Position numbers and translations under genes: made by a program
Notes under the pieces: model-generated
The model's input: only the letters and a program-made list of their open reading frames with translations
Told to the model about the DNA's origin: nothing
The model's database searches: none
NCBI GenBank assembly: GCA_050297535.1
Contig: JBNKSV010000009.1
Coordinates: 3,634 to 67,633 of the forward strand
Direction: 5' to 3'
Source of the DNA: JAAGZL01 sp050297535
GTDB lineage: Bacteria; Pseudomonadota; Gammaproteobacteria; Chromatiales; Chromatiaceae
Length of the DNA: 64,000 nucleotides
Shown: in pieces, positions 44,170-54,471 of the stretch
Layout of the letters: every line of letters begins with the position of its first letter
Numbering within the stretch: the stretch's first letter is position 1

Positions 44170-45726
44170 ATGCCATCCATCACCAGAGCCCTCATTAGCG
44201 TATCGGACAAGACCGGTATCGTAGAATTCGCCCGCAGCCTGAGCGAACGCAACATAGAGATACTTTCCACCGGCGGCACCGCAAGACTGCTTACGGAAAA
44301 TGACATCCCGGTCATAGAGGTATCGGAACACACCGGCTTCCCGGAGATGATGGACGGACGGGTCAAGACCCTGCACCCCAAAATCCACGGCGGCATCCTG
44401 GGCCGTAGGGGCATAGATGACGGCGTCATGCGCAAAAACGAGATCGACCCTATCGACATGATCGTGGTCAACCTCTACCCCTTCGAGCAGACCGTGGCCA
44501 ACCCCGACTGCGACCTGCCCACCGCCATTGAGAACATCGACATCGGCGGCCCAACCATGCTGCGCGCCGCGGCCAAGAACCACAAAGATGTCGCCGTCAT
44601 CGTGGACGCCGCCGACTATGAGCGCGTACTGGCGGAAATGGACGCCAACAATGGCGCAGTCAGCGACGCCACCCGCTTCGACCTGGCGGTGAAGACCTTT
44701 GAGCACACCTCCAACTACGACGGCGCCATCGCCAACTACCTGGGGGCACGCCTGGGCGAAGAGCCAGCCGCGTTCCCGCGCACCATCAACCTGCAGTTCC
44801 GTCAGGTGCAGACCATGCGCTATGGCGAGAACCCGCACCAGAAGGCGGGTTTCTATCTGACAGGCGACAAGCGTCCGGGAGTGGCGACCGCCACCCAGCT
44901 CCAGGGCAAGCAGCTCTCCTACAACAACATCGGCGATACCGACGCCGCCCTGGAGTGCGTGAAGCAGTTCGATGAAGGTCCCGCCTGCGTCATCGTCAAA
45001 CACGCCAACCCTTGTGGCGTGGCCATCGGCGCCAACCTGCTGGAGGCCTATGACCGCGCCTTCCAGACCGACCCAGAGTCCGCCTTCGGCGGCATCATCG
45101 CCTTCAACCAGGAGCTGGACGCCGAGACCGCCCAGGCCATCGTGGGCCGTCAGTTCGTGGAGGTTATCATCGCCCCCAAGGTATCCGCCCAGGCGGCGGA
45201 GGTGGTCAGCGCCAAGCAGAACGTGCGCCTGCTGGAGTGCGGCGAGTGGGCCGCCGAGGCCCTGCACCGCCTCGACTTCAAACGGGTCAACGGTGGTCTG
45301 CTGGTGCAGGATGCGGACCTGCAACTCAGCAACGATATTAAAGTGGTCACCAAACGCGCCCCCACCGAGCAGGAGATGAAGGACCTGCTGTTCACCTGGC
45401 GCGTGGCCAAGTTCGTCAAATCCAACGCCATCGTCTACGGCAAGGGGAACATGACCATCGGCGTGGGCGCGGGCCAGATGAGCCGCGTCAACTCCGCCCG
45501 CATCGCCGCCATCAAGGCAGAACATGCTGGCCTGGAGGTACAGGGGGCGGTGATGGCCTCAGATGCCTTCTTCCCCTTCCGCGACGGTCTGGACAACGCA
45601 GCCGCCGTGGGCATCCGCGCCGTAATCCAACCGGGTGGCTCCATGCGGGATGAAGAGGTGATCGCCGCGGCAGACGAACACGACATCGCCATGGTATTTA
45701 CCGGCATGCGCCACTTCAGACACTAG
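44170..45726 (+). CDS. purH: Bifunctional AICAR transformylase / IMP cyclohydrolase
   Basis: PurH catalyses the last two steps of IMP synthesis. The 518-residue protein has the N-terminal IMP cyclohydrolase domain (ALISVSDKTGIVEFA, STGGTARLL, DGRVKTLHPKIHGG) and a C-terminal transformylase domain with RYGENPHQKAGFY and the catalytic Lys-His region (VKHANPCGVAIG). It is followed after nine bases by purD, a standard purine pair. The opposite strand shows a long open frame that is only a codon-bias shadow. Confidence 0.97.
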   Translation: MPSITRALISVSDKTGIVEFARSLSERNIEILSTGGTARLLTENDIPVIEVSEHTGFPEMMDGRVKTLHPKIHGGILGRRGIDDGVMRKNEIDPIDMIVVNLYPFEQTVANPDCDLPTAIENIDIGGPTMLRAAAKNHKDVAVIVDAADYERVLAEMDANNGAVSDATRFDLAVKTFEHTSNYDGAIANYLGARLGEEPAAFPRTINLQFRQVQTMRYGENPHQKAGFYLTGDKRPGVATATQLQGKQLSYNNIGDTDAALECVKQFDEGPACVIVKHANPCGVAIGANLLEAYDRAFQTDPESAFGGIIAFNQELDAETAQAIVGRQFVEVIIAPKVSAQAAEVVSAKQNVRLLECGEWAAEALHRLDFKRVNGGLLVQDADLQLSNDIKVVTKRAPTEQEMKDLLFTWRVAKFVKSNAIVYGKGNMTIGVGAGQMSRVNSARIAAIKAEHAGLEVQGAVMASDAFFPFRDGLDNAAAVGIRAVIQPGGSMRDEEVIAAADEHDIAMVFTGMRHFRH

Positions 45727-45735
45727 GATGGCAGC

Positions 45736-47022
45736 ATGAATATCCTTGTCATCGGCAGCGGCGGACGCGAACACGCACTGGCCTGGAAGGCGGCGCAATC
45801 ACTACTGGCGGACACCGTGTATGTAGCCCCAGGCAATGCAGGCACTGCGCTGGAACCCAAGCTGGAAAACATTGCCATAGCGGCTGATGATATCGAAGGC
45901 TTGATCGCCTTTGCCCGTGACAAGAAGATCGGACTGACCATTGTGGGTCCCGAGGCACCACTGGTGTTGGGTATAGTGGATGCCTTCCAAGCGGCAGGAC
46001 TACCCTGCTTCGGTCCGTCCCAGGGCGCGGCACAATTGGAAGGGTCCAAATCCTTCACCAAGGACTTTCTGGCCCGGCATAGCATCCCCACCGGCGCCTA
46101 CCAGACCTTCACCGATCAAGACGCAGCATTGGCCTATGTGCGCGAGCAAGGCGCGCCCATCGTGATCAAGGCAGATGGTCTGGCCGCAGGCAAGGGCGTT
46201 ATCGTGGCTATGGACCTGGAAACGGCTGAGGCCGCCATCGAGGATATGCTATCTGGCAACGCCTTCGGTGAAGCGGGTCACAGGGTGGTAATCGAAGAGT
46301 TTTTGGAGGGCGAAGAGGCCAGCTTCATCGTCATGGCCGATGGCAAGAACATCCTGCCTATGGCCACTAGCCAAGACCACAAACGGGTGGGCGACGGCGA
46401 TACCGGACTCAACACCGGCGGCATGGGTGCCTACTCCCCGGCCCCGGTGGTAACTGATGAGGTGTATCAGCGCATCATGGACGAGGTGATCACACCCACG
46501 ATCCAAGGCATGGCCGCCGAAGGCCTGCCATACACCGGCTTCCTGTATGCCGGACTGATGATCGCCCCGGACGGCACCCCCAAGGTAATCGAATACAACT
46601 GCCGTTTCGGCGACCCAGAGACCCAACCCATCATGCTGCGTATGCGCTCTGATCTGGCGGCCCACTGTCTGGCCGCCCTGGAAGGCAAGCTGGATGCGGA
46701 ACAAGCCGAGTGGGACCCCAGGGCATCCCTCGGGATAGTCATGGCCGCCGGCGGTTATCCGTCCAGCTACCGCAAGGGTGACGTAATAGACGGTCTACCA
46801 GAAAATGAGACTGCAGGGGAAAAGGTCTTTCACGCGGGAACCGCTATGCAAGACGGTCAGGTGATCACAGCAGGCGGGCGTGTCCTATGTGCCACCGCTT
46901 TAGGTGACAGCGTCGCTCAGGCCCAGCAAAGGGCCTACGTGCTAGCCACACAAATCAGCTGGAACGACTGCTTCTACCGTAAGGACATCGGCTATCGGGC
47001 GGTAGCAAGAGAACAGGGATAA
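45736..47022 (+). CDS. purD: Phosphoribosylamine-glycine ligase
   Basis: PurD joins glycine to phosphoribosylamine in purine synthesis. The 428-residue ATP-grasp enzyme begins with MNILVIGSGGREHALAWK and has FGPSQGAAQLEGSKSFTKDF, PIVIKADGLAAGKGV and EYNCRFGDPETQ. AGGATGG precedes the ATG. It ends the purHD pair. Confidence 0.97.
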   Translation: MNILVIGSGGREHALAWKAAQSLLADTVYVAPGNAGTALEPKLENIAIAADDIEGLIAFARDKKIGLTIVGPEAPLVLGIVDAFQAAGLPCFGPSQGAAQLEGSKSFTKDFLARHSIPTGAYQTFTDQDAALAYVREQGAPIVIKADGLAAGKGVIVAMDLETAEAAIEDMLSGNAFGEAGHRVVIEEFLEGEEASFIVMADGKNILPMATSQDHKRVGDGDTGLNTGGMGAYSPAPVVTDEVYQRIMDEVITPTIQGMAAEGLPYTGFLYAGLMIAPDGTPKVIEYNCRFGDPETQPIMLRMRSDLAAHCLAALEGKLDAEQAEWDPRASLGIVMAAGGYPSSYRKGDVIDGLPENETAGEKVFHAGTAMQDGQVITAGGRVLCATALGDSVAQAQQRAYVLATQISWNDCFYRKDIGYRAVAREQG

Positions 47023-47079
47023 AGCCGTAAGAAACAGAAACCATATCGGCTCGATGCCCATGGTTACCCAGGATGGAAC

Positions 47080-47865
47080 ATGAAACTAAAGCAATATCAG
47101 GTTGACGCCTTTTCACCCAGCGTATTTGGTGGCAATCCTGCCGCAATCGTCCCCCTTGATTCATGGCTGCCTGATAGGGTGCTACAGGCAATAGCTCAAG
47201 AGAACAACTTGTCTGAGACGGCGTTCATCGTGTCGACTGACTCAGACTATGAGTTGCGCTGGTTCACACCAGTTGCAGAAGTTGATCTGTGCGGCCACGC
47301 GACATTGGCGGCTGCCCATGTGTTATACGCCCATGAAGGATTTTCCGATCCATCTGTTTCATTTCTTACCAAGCGCGGTAAGTTGATAGTGCGACGCCTT
47401 GAATCCGAACTTGAGATGAGCTTTCCAGCCATAAAACCATCACCATGCACTCCTCCCTCTGAGTTATTAGAGGCATTGGGAGAATTGCCAGTGGAAACAC
47501 TTGCTGCTGACGACTATATCGTCGTCTACGATAGCGAAGATACAGTAAAGCGGATCAACCCGGATATGACGTTGCTTTGTAAGGTTGATCTTAGGGGCGT
47601 AGCCGTTACGGCCCCAGGAAAGACCTTCGATTTTGTCAGCAGGTTTTTTGCGCCCAAACTTGGGATCCCAGAAGACCCGGTCACTGGCTCTGCGCACTGC
47701 GAGTTGGCTCCCTACTGGGGCGATCGGCTAAATCTAACCTCCATGAGAGCGCTACAGTGTTCCCAGCGCGGGGGTGAAGTTGGCTGTGAATTGCAACCCG
47801 ACATGGTGCTGCTAACCGGGCAGGCAGTGACCTTCATGGAAGCAATAATCACTGTTGAAACATGA
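47080..47865 (+). CDS. PhzF-family isomerase
   Basis: A 261-residue member of the PhzF/diaminopimelate-epimerase-like fold, with the catalytic Glu46 in NNLSETAFI, RWFTPVAEVDLCGHATLA near 65-82, and EDPVTGSAHC in the second half. PhzF isomerises a phenazine precursor, but most members lie outside phenazine clusters and their substrates are unknown. GGATGGAA precedes the ATG. Codon use looks more AT-rich and T-ending than in purD or amgK, which suggests acquisition. Confidence 0.88.
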   Translation: MKLKQYQVDAFSPSVFGGNPAAIVPLDSWLPDRVLQAIAQENNLSETAFIVSTDSDYELRWFTPVAEVDLCGHATLAAAHVLYAHEGFSDPSVSFLTKRGKLIVRRLESELEMSFPAIKPSPCTPPSELLEALGELPVETLAADDYIVVYDSEDTVKRINPDMTLLCKVDLRGVAVTAPGKTFDFVSRFFAPKLGIPEDPVTGSAHCELAPYWGDRLNLTSMRALQCSQRGGEVGCELQPDMVLLTGQAVTFMEAIITVET

Positions 47866-47890
47866 CCGGCCGTCGCCAGTAATTTAGATG

Positions 47891-48874
47891 TTATAAAACA
47901 GGCAGTACGCGCGCCATAATTAGAGCGGCCAAACGCTCCAGTTCCGGATACTCCGGTGCCAACTCCACTATATAATTTAGGGTTCTGGGGATATCCTTCA
48001 GGTAACCAGGCTTGCCATCGCGGATGTTCAGGCGGGCAAAGATACCGGATGCCTTGAGATGCCGCTGGACCCCCATGAGATCGAACCAACGCAGGAAAGA
48101 GTCTTCGTGCTCTTTACGCAGCACCCCGGATTGGAGCGCCAGCTCATAATAACCTAAGGCCCACTCCTTAACCTGCCCCCGAGGCCAGCTTATATAACAA
48201 TCTTTCAGGAGAGATACTAGATCATAGGTAACTGGACCAAATACCGCATCCTGAAAATCCAGGATCCCAGGGTTGGGTGCCGCAGTCACCAGCAGGTTCC
48301 GGGAATGATAATCGCGATGCACGAATACCTGTGGCTGCGCCAAGGCATTTGCCACCAACAACTCGAATACCGCATCCAGCATCTGCCGCTCATCCGCATC
48401 TAGCTCTAATTGCAGATGGTGTCCTAACAACCATTCCCGGAACAACTCCATCTCCCGCAACAACAATTCCTCAGAATAGAGCGGCAGACCGTCATTACCA
48501 CCACAGGCCTGCATCACCAGGAGCGCGCCCAGGGCATCGGCATAGAGACGCCCAGGTTGACCATATCCAAGCCGATCCAGATAGTGCTCACTGCCAAGAT
48601 CACTTAACAGAAGAAACCCTTGCTCCAGATCAGAGGCATATACCACTGGGACGTTCAACCCCAACCCTCCCAGATGTTGGGCCACCGCAACGAATGGTCT
48701 ACAGTCCTCATTTTCTGGCGGCGCATCCATGACTATATTGGTAGAGCCATCGTCCAGAGTGACCCGAAAATAACGCCTGAAGCTGGCATCACCAGATGCC
48801 AGCTCTACGGAAAAATCCTTTAGACCCACTGAATTAGTAAGCCAAATCTGCAATAATCTCTCTCTATGGGGCAT
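47891..48874 (-). CDS. amgK: N-acetylmuramate/N-acetylglucosamine kinase
   Basis: AmgK phosphorylates the anomeric carbon of MurNAc and GlcNAc in a cell-wall recycling path that bypasses de novo UDP-MurNAc synthesis. The 327-residue protein is of the aminoglycoside phosphotransferase fold with ELASGDASFRRYFRV near the N terminus, the catalytic FVHRDYHSRNLL, and the metal-binding GILDFQDAVFGP. It is divergent from lptD, as expected. murU, the usual next gene, is not adjacent here; a phzF-like gene is. Confidence 0.9.
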   Translation of the reverse strand: MPHRERLLQIWLTNSVGLKDFSVELASGDASFRRYFRVTLDDGSTNIVMDAPPENEDCRPFVAVAQHLGGLGLNVPVVYASDLEQGFLLLSDLGSEHYLDRLGYGQPGRLYADALGALLVMQACGGNDGLPLYSEELLLREMELFREWLLGHHLQLELDADERQMLDAVFELLVANALAQPQVFVHRDYHSRNLLVTAAPNPGILDFQDAVFGPVTYDLVSLLKDCYISWPRGQVKEWALGYYELALQSGVLRKEHEDSFLRWFDLMGVQRHLKASGIFARLNIRDGKPGYLKDIPRTLNYIVELAPEYPELERLAALIMARVLPVL

Positions 48875-49084
48875 ATTGCGCTATAAACCTAGTGATCCTG
48901 GGTAAAAATGGCTATTTTGCCAGATATATGCGTAATAATCGTAAAATATTTTTAAAGAATGATTGAAGAATTGTTGATTCTATGCGATTTTACCCCTCTT
49001 CTGATATATTAGGCGGCGAGTCACCCAAGCGCGTGCGAATGCCCCAGAGATATTTAGGCCCGACAAGAAACAGAGAAGCATAAA

Positions 49085-51631
49085 GTGTCAGGAAAAATAA
49101 AAATATTGCCCGCAGCCATCTGCGCCCTGCTGCTCATACCAATGGCGTCTAGCGCGAAGACCAAGTGGGATTGTAAGGCCGGTCCAGAAAACACCTGGGA
49201 GTGTTCCAAGGCTGGCGCATCGACTGTAAGCAAGCCGCTTGCAACCACAACCGGGTCCAGCCCTAGTTCCAGTCAAGGTGACGCCACAACCACGCCGGCG
49301 TACGAGAGCAGCTTTGAGGCAAACGAACAGGGCGTAACCACATCATCACCAGCCACGGCTGAAGAAGAGTCCGCTACCGAGACAGAAGAATATTACGCAC
49401 CTGTGATCGGGAAAAGACAGATAGAGGCCAGCAACACCCTGCGTATAGACCGTGATCTTGACTGGGATAAATGCGGACCACTGAACGATCCGTCCGAGAA
49501 CGCACCCAGATACAGTGATGAGACCCAAATCTCCGCAGATGCTGCGGATGTGTCGCGTGAAAACAAACAGGCCACCTTCTCCGGCAACGTGGTGGTAGCT
49601 AAGGATGATTTGTTGCTGGAGGCCGACCAGGTCACATATAACAACAAGAATGACACCATCGACATAAACGGCTCTCTTTACTATCAAAGCCCCGGACTGT
49701 TAGTAAGCGGTGATTCCGCCACGATGAACATGGCTGACAATACCGGACAGATAAATAATGCCCAGTACCGCCTCCCCAATAGACGCGCTCAAGGCAGGGC
49801 GTCTAAAGTGAAGATCCAGAGCCGTAACCAAAGCAGTTACGACAACATAACCTATTCCACCTGCCGTCCAGGCCAGGAGGATTGGGTGCTGGAGGCAGGG
49901 AAACTCGAAATAGACCAGGAGACAGGCGTGGGTGTTGCCCACGATGCCGTATTTCGCTTCAAGGGCATACCGTTTTTCTATCTACCTTATGCCAGCTTCC
50001 CCATTGATGATCGCCGCAAATCAGGATTCCTGGTGCCATCCTTCGGCACCTCCGAGAATACTGGCGCAGACCTGTCCATACCATACTATGTAAATATCGC
50101 ACCGGACATGGACGCCACCATCATACCGCGCGTCATGAGCAAGCGCGGCATGATGATAGGCGGTGAGTTCCGTTATCTAACCAAAGATTACTATGCCGAG
50201 ACCAAGGCCGAAATCCTGCCAAATGACAGGGAAAGAAATAGCAACGAGAACAGTACCCGTGGCGCATTCTCGTATTACAGCCATGGTAAATTATCTCAGC
50301 GACTAACCCTGAATACGGATATCAACTACGCTTCTGACGAAGACTACCTTGAAGATCTGGGTGACAGTCTAGCGGTATCCAGCAGCAGATATCTGCAGCG
50401 CCGTGGCGACTTGCGCTACCAAGGAGGCAATTGGAGTCTACTAACAAGACTGCAATACTACCAGACCATGGATGAAACCATAGCAAGGGAAGATCGACCC
50501 TACGCACGGTTGCCACAGGTAAGATTCAGCTATGAGAAACCCGACCAGATTGGTGGCTTGACCACACACCTGGACGCAGAGTACGTCTACTTTGATAAAG
50601 ATGATAGCGTCAGGGGTCATCGCTTCGACATCAACCCGGCCATAAGCCTACCTATGCGTAATAGCTGGGGATACATCACGCCCAAACTGGGCGTACGCTA
50701 TACCAGCTATGACCTAACAGATCAGTTCGCAGGGCTATCAGACTCGCCCGACCGCACCACCGGCACCTTCAGCCTGGATAGCGGACTCTTTTTTGAGAAG
50801 ATCGGCGAGGAGTACACCCACACGCTGGAACCGCGTATGTTCTATCTCTATACCTCGAAAGAGAATCAGGATGATATTCCGATATTCGATTCCGGCGTTT
50901 ACGACTTCAGCTTCTACAACATGTTCCGCGAGAACCGTTTCAGCGGGTCGGATCGTGTGGGGGACGCCAACCAGTTGGCCCTGGCCCTGACCAGCCGCAC
51001 CTACGACAATGCAACGGGTATAGAAAGCTTCCGTTTCAGCCTGGGTGAGGTCTTCTATTTTCAGGATCGTGAGGTACAACTTGACGACCCGTACCACACA
51101 CCATCAGCAACAACTCTTTCCTCATCCAACGACAGCAGTTCCGCCACGGTCGGCCAACTGGCATGGCAGATCAGCAACAACTGGAGCACCCAGGCAGACC
51201 TGGAGTGGGACCACAACCGGGATAGTAACAAAACGGCGCAATCCGCCTTCCATATCAGATACGACGATCAGAAAAAGACCCTGCTAAACCTGGGCTACAG
51301 ATACGCCAGGGACTATGAAAACGATGGCGTGCTATTTGAACAAACCGATATGTCGTTCCGCCTTCCAGTTACATCACACATGAATGCGGTTGGGCGCTGG
51401 AATTACTCCCTGTTGTACGACACCACCATGGAGTCGTTCGCCGGAATTGAATACAGCAACAACTGCTGTTGGGCATTGAGCTTCATAGGACGCCACTACA
51501 TCAAGGATATAGACCAAGACGCGAATACCGCGTTCTATATACAACTTGAACTGAAGGGACTGACCAGTGTCGGCGATAAGGTCGGCGAATTCCTTGAAGA
51601 CAACATCCTGGGATACACCAGGGCAGAATAG
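49085..51631 (+). CDS. lptD: LPS-assembly protein LptD
   Basis: LptD is the outer-membrane barrel that, with LptE, places LPS on the cell surface. The 848-residue protein has a signal peptide (1-23), N-terminal cysteines (WDCKAG, WECSKAG), an OstA/LptA-like periplasmic domain (about 150-260) and a C-terminal barrel with tandem aromatic-rich strands, plus the conserved CC pair in NNCCWALSFIG used for the essential disulfides. A GTG start follows GAGAAG. It is followed by surA after five bases. Disulfide formation links it to the Dsb pathway. Confidence 0.96.
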   Translation: MSGKIKILPAAICALLLIPMASSAKTKWDCKAGPENTWECSKAGASTVSKPLATTTGSSPSSSQGDATTTPAYESSFEANEQGVTTSSPATAEEESATETEEYYAPVIGKRQIEASNTLRIDRDLDWDKCGPLNDPSENAPRYSDETQISADAADVSRENKQATFSGNVVVAKDDLLLEADQVTYNNKNDTIDINGSLYYQSPGLLVSGDSATMNMADNTGQINNAQYRLPNRRAQGRASKVKIQSRNQSSYDNITYSTCRPGQEDWVLEAGKLEIDQETGVGVAHDAVFRFKGIPFFYLPYASFPIDDRRKSGFLVPSFGTSENTGADLSIPYYVNIAPDMDATIIPRVMSKRGMMIGGEFRYLTKDYYAETKAEILPNDRERNSNENSTRGAFSYYSHGKLSQRLTLNTDINYASDEDYLEDLGDSLAVSSSRYLQRRGDLRYQGGNWSLLTRLQYYQTMDETIAREDRPYARLPQVRFSYEKPDQIGGLTTHLDAEYVYFDKDDSVRGHRFDINPAISLPMRNSWGYITPKLGVRYTSYDLTDQFAGLSDSPDRTTGTFSLDSGLFFEKIGEEYTHTLEPRMFYLYTSKENQDDIPIFDSGVYDFSFYNMFRENRFSGSDRVGDANQLALALTSRTYDNATGIESFRFSLGEVFYFQDREVQLDDPYHTPSATTLSSSNDSSSATVGQLAWQISNNWSTQADLEWDHNRDSNKTAQSAFHIRYDDQKKTLLNLGYRYARDYENDGVLFEQTDMSFRLPVTSHMNAVGRWNYSLLYDTTMESFAGIEYSNNCCWALSFIGRHYIKDIDQDANTAFYIQLELKGLTSVGDKVGEFLEDNILGYTRAE

Positions 51632-51636
51632 ACCCC

Positions 51637-52977
51637 ATGACTAGGCTGCATACTCGCAACAACCTGAGTATGTTGTTGCTATTAATTTTCCTTAGTCTTC
51701 TTAACACCGCGTTCGCCGCAAAGGTGCAGGACGTAGACCGCATTGTTGCGGTCGTGGATGATGAGGTCATAGTCTATAGCGAACTCAAGGAGAAGATGGA
51801 CCAGATTGTTGCGCAACTGAAGGCAAAAAAGGCCCAGCTCCCACCCAAGCCGGTCCTGGAACGCCAAGTTTTGGAGCGCCTCATCGTAGATAAGGTGCAA
51901 CTAAACGCTGCGGCCCAGGCCGGGATCAATATAGGCGAAGATGTATTGGCCCAGACCATAAATAACATCGCCCGCAACAACAAGATGAGTCTTTCTGAGT
52001 TTCGCGCCGCAGTTGAACGCAGCGGCATACCTTTCAATAAGTTTCGCGAACAGATTCGCTCTCAGCTCACCGCCAAGCAGTATCTAAGCAAAGAACTTAG
52101 AAGCCGTATCCACATTACAGAACGCGAGATTGATGACTATGTAGCCAATGCCAAGGAAGTGGTACAGACACCAAAAAAGACACGTAAGACCGCATTTCAC
52201 CTGCTCCATATTCTAGTCGCCACCCCCGAGGGAGCATCTGCGGACAACATCCAGAAGGCAAAACGCAAGGCGCAGGGCATAGTCAAGAAGCTGCGGGCCG
52301 GCGCAGATTTCCAGAACATCGCCATCTCGGAGTCTGACGGACAACAAGCCCTGGAAGGTGGCGATCTCGGCTGGCGCGCCGCCAATCAGTTGCCGTCAAT
52401 ATTCGCTTCGATCGTGCCCAAGATGGGGAGAGGTGAAATATCCGACCCGATCAGAACCTCCAGCGGCTTCCATATAATCAAGGTAGCGGATTACAAGGGT
52501 GGCAATGAAGTCAAGGCATCCACCGTATTCGAACAGACCAGGGCCAGGCACATCTTGATCCGCACCAACGAGCTTACCTCTGACGATGAAGCCAAGACCC
52601 GTCTGGAGCAGCTAAAACAGCGCCTGGAGGGCGGCGATGACTTCGCTGCCTTGGCCCGTTCCCACTCGGACGATCAGGCATCGTCCATCAAAGGCGGCGA
52701 ACTCGGCTGGATCAATCCTGGAGATGTGGTCCCGGATTTTGAACAACAGATGCAACGGCTTGCCGTGACCGAGATAAGCGAACCATTCCAAACTCAGTAT
52801 GGCTGGCACATCGTACAGGTGCTGGAGCGACGCATGCACGATATGTCTGGAGACATCAAACGCTCCCAGGCCCGCGAAGCCATCTTCAACCGCAAGGCAT
52901 CCGAGGAGGCGCAACTGCTGATACGCCGACTGCGTGATGAGGCCTATGTCGAGATACATCTCGAAGATTTTGAATAG
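51637..52977 (+). CDS. surA: Periplasmic chaperone / peptidyl-prolyl isomerase SurA
   Basis: SurA escorts outer-membrane proteins such as LptD through the periplasm. The 446-residue protein has a signal peptide (1-27), an N-terminal chaperone domain with VDDEVIVYSELKEKM, and two parvulin domains (about 185-290 and 300-395), each with its LLHILV/ARHILIR and GGDLGW/GGELGW marks. It is cotranscribed with lptD and pdxA. Confidence 0.97.
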   Translation: MTRLHTRNNLSMLLLLIFLSLLNTAFAAKVQDVDRIVAVVDDEVIVYSELKEKMDQIVAQLKAKKAQLPPKPVLERQVLERLIVDKVQLNAAAQAGINIGEDVLAQTINNIARNNKMSLSEFRAAVERSGIPFNKFREQIRSQLTAKQYLSKELRSRIHITEREIDDYVANAKEVVQTPKKTRKTAFHLLHILVATPEGASADNIQKAKRKAQGIVKKLRAGADFQNIAISESDGQQALEGGDLGWRAANQLPSIFASIVPKMGRGEISDPIRTSSGFHIIKVADYKGGNEVKASTVFEQTRARHILIRTNELTSDDEAKTRLEQLKQRLEGGDDFAALARSHSDDQASSIKGGELGWINPGDVVPDFEQQMQRLAVTEISEPFQTQYGWHIVQVLERRMHDMSGDIKRSQAREAIFNRKASEEAQLLIRRLRDEAYVEIHLEDFE

Positions 52978-53030
52978 GTATCGCGTCAGCAGATAATCTG
53001 CATACTACCATCCGCACGCGGGGATATGGC

Positions 53031-54023
53031 ATGAACAAAGAACCCGTCAGAATCGTTTTCACCCCCGGAGAACCTGCTGGGGTCGGACCAGACCTCTGCG
53101 TGCAGTTGGCACAAACTTCACTGGACATGGAGCTAGTAATTGTAGCGGACCCGGAGATGCTTCGGGAGCGAGCCAAACTGCTTGGACTGGGGATAGAGAT
53201 AGAGTTATTCGACCCATCAGCACCAAGCAATAGCACAGGGGCAGGCCGGATCAACGTACTTCCGGTAGCACTGGCAACCAGTTCCGAACCGGGACGACTT
53301 AATCCAGAGAATGCCGTTTACGTCCTGGAGTGTTTGCGACAAGCCACCAAAGGGTGCATGGATGGAACCTTTCATGCCCTGGTCACCGGACCTGTACACA
53401 AGGGCATCATCAACGATGCCGGCGTCACCTTCACCGGCCATACCGAATTTCTGGCAGAACTCACTAACGGTTACCCGGTGATGATGCTGGCCACCGAGGG
53501 GCTGAGAGTCGCCCTGGCCACTACCCATCTACCCCTAGCAGAGATAAGCCAGGCCATAACACCGTCCCTGCTGGAGCAGGTCATCCACATACTGCACAAG
53601 GATCTACGAACCAAATTTGGAATTGACCAGCCACATATCCTGGTATGCGGCCTAAATCCCCACGCCGGAGAGGGCGGACATCTGGGAATGGAGGAGATAG
53701 AGATCATCTCGCCGGTGCTGGAGAAACTACGCCAGGAAGGGATGCGACTACAGGGTCCGCTCCCGGCTGACACTCTGTTTACCCCACATTACATGGCGCA
53801 GGCCGATGCTGTCCTGGCCATGTACCACGACCAGGGCCTGCCTGTTCTGAAGTACAAGGGATTTGGGCGGGCGGTAAACATAACCCTGGGTCTGCCCATC
53901 ATCCGCACCTCAGTGGATCATGGAACGGCCTTGGACCTGGCAGGAAGCGGACAAGCCAATCCAGGCAGTCTGGATGTAGCGCTAAAGACCGCGCAAGAGA
54001 TGGCCAGAAACAACCGGCTCTAG
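53031..54023 (+). CDS. pdxA: 4-hydroxythreonine-4-phosphate dehydrogenase
   Basis: PdxA oxidises 4-phosphohydroxythreonine in pyridoxal phosphate synthesis. The 330-residue protein has the N-terminal TPGEPAGVGPDL, ATGPVHKGIINDAG-like TGPVHKGIIND, the metal ligands in FTGHTEFLAE and NPHAGEGGHLG, and MYHDQGLPVLKYKGF. It lies 53 bases after surA. rsmA and apaG, which normally follow, are absent. Confidence 0.96.
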   Translation: MNKEPVRIVFTPGEPAGVGPDLCVQLAQTSLDMELVIVADPEMLRERAKLLGLGIEIELFDPSAPSNSTGAGRINVLPVALATSSEPGRLNPENAVYVLECLRQATKGCMDGTFHALVTGPVHKGIINDAGVTFTGHTEFLAELTNGYPVMMLATEGLRVALATTHLPLAEISQAITPSLLEQVIHILHKDLRTKFGIDQPHILVCGLNPHAGEGGHLGMEEIEIISPVLEKLRQEGMRLQGPLPADTLFTPHYMAQADAVLAMYHDQGLPVLKYKGFGRAVNITLGLPIIRTSVDHGTALDLAGSGQANPGSLDVALKTAQEMARNNRL

Positions 54024-54027
54024 ATAT

Positions 54028-54471
54028 TTAAGAAGCTCCAGCATCCTGTAACAACTTCAACACTTCCTGATGTTTCCCCTTCTCTGCACGCTGCACGGCG
54101 GTGAGACCGGCCTTATTCTTTAGGTTTAGATCGGCCCCGGCCTGAATCAAGGTCTTAACAGCATCCTCATGCCCGAAGGCGGCCGCCTCCATAACCGCGC
54201 TCGCCCCGGCCCCATCCACCGCATTCACATCGGCGCCGGCCGCCAGCAGGGCCCTGACCGTATGGGTATTGCCGTTAAAAGCGGCCATAACCAAGGCCGG
54301 CCTCCCGGCGACATTCTTGACGTTGGCGTCGCCCCCCTGGGCCAGGACTTTCTGGACCATAACCACATCACCGTCAGCAGCAGCAGCCAGCAATAGCGGA
54401 CTCATATCCTCCGCCCACAATGGAGACCAAACAATCAACGAAATGAAATAAATAGGAAATAGACGTTTCAT
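54028..54471 (-). CDS. Periplasmic ankyrin-repeat protein
   Basis: A 147-residue protein with a signal peptide (1-20, ending PLWA) and about four ankyrin repeats (24-145), such as NTHTVRALLAAGADVNAVD and HEDAVKTLIQAGADLNLKN. Small exported ankyrin proteins are known as partners of catalases and other periplasmic proteins, but the partner here is unknown. It lies on the opposite strand between pdxA and apaH, in the place usually taken by rsmA and apaG. It converges with pdxA four bases away. Confidence 0.85.
   Translation of the reverse strand: MKRLFPIYFISLIVWSPLWAEDMSPLLLAAAADGDVVMVQKVLAQGGDANVKNVAGRPALVMAAFNGNTHTVRALLAAGADVNAVDGAGASAVMEAAAFGHEDAVKTLIQAGADLNLKNKAGLTAVQRAEKGKHQEVLKLLQDAGAS

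Noticed and set aside
44164..45525. A 453-codon minus-strand frame inside purH
   Set aside because: It is exactly antisense to the intact purH gene. Strong GC bias at third positions often leaves such shadows open. Its Gly/Val/Asp/His-rich composition matches no protein family I know.
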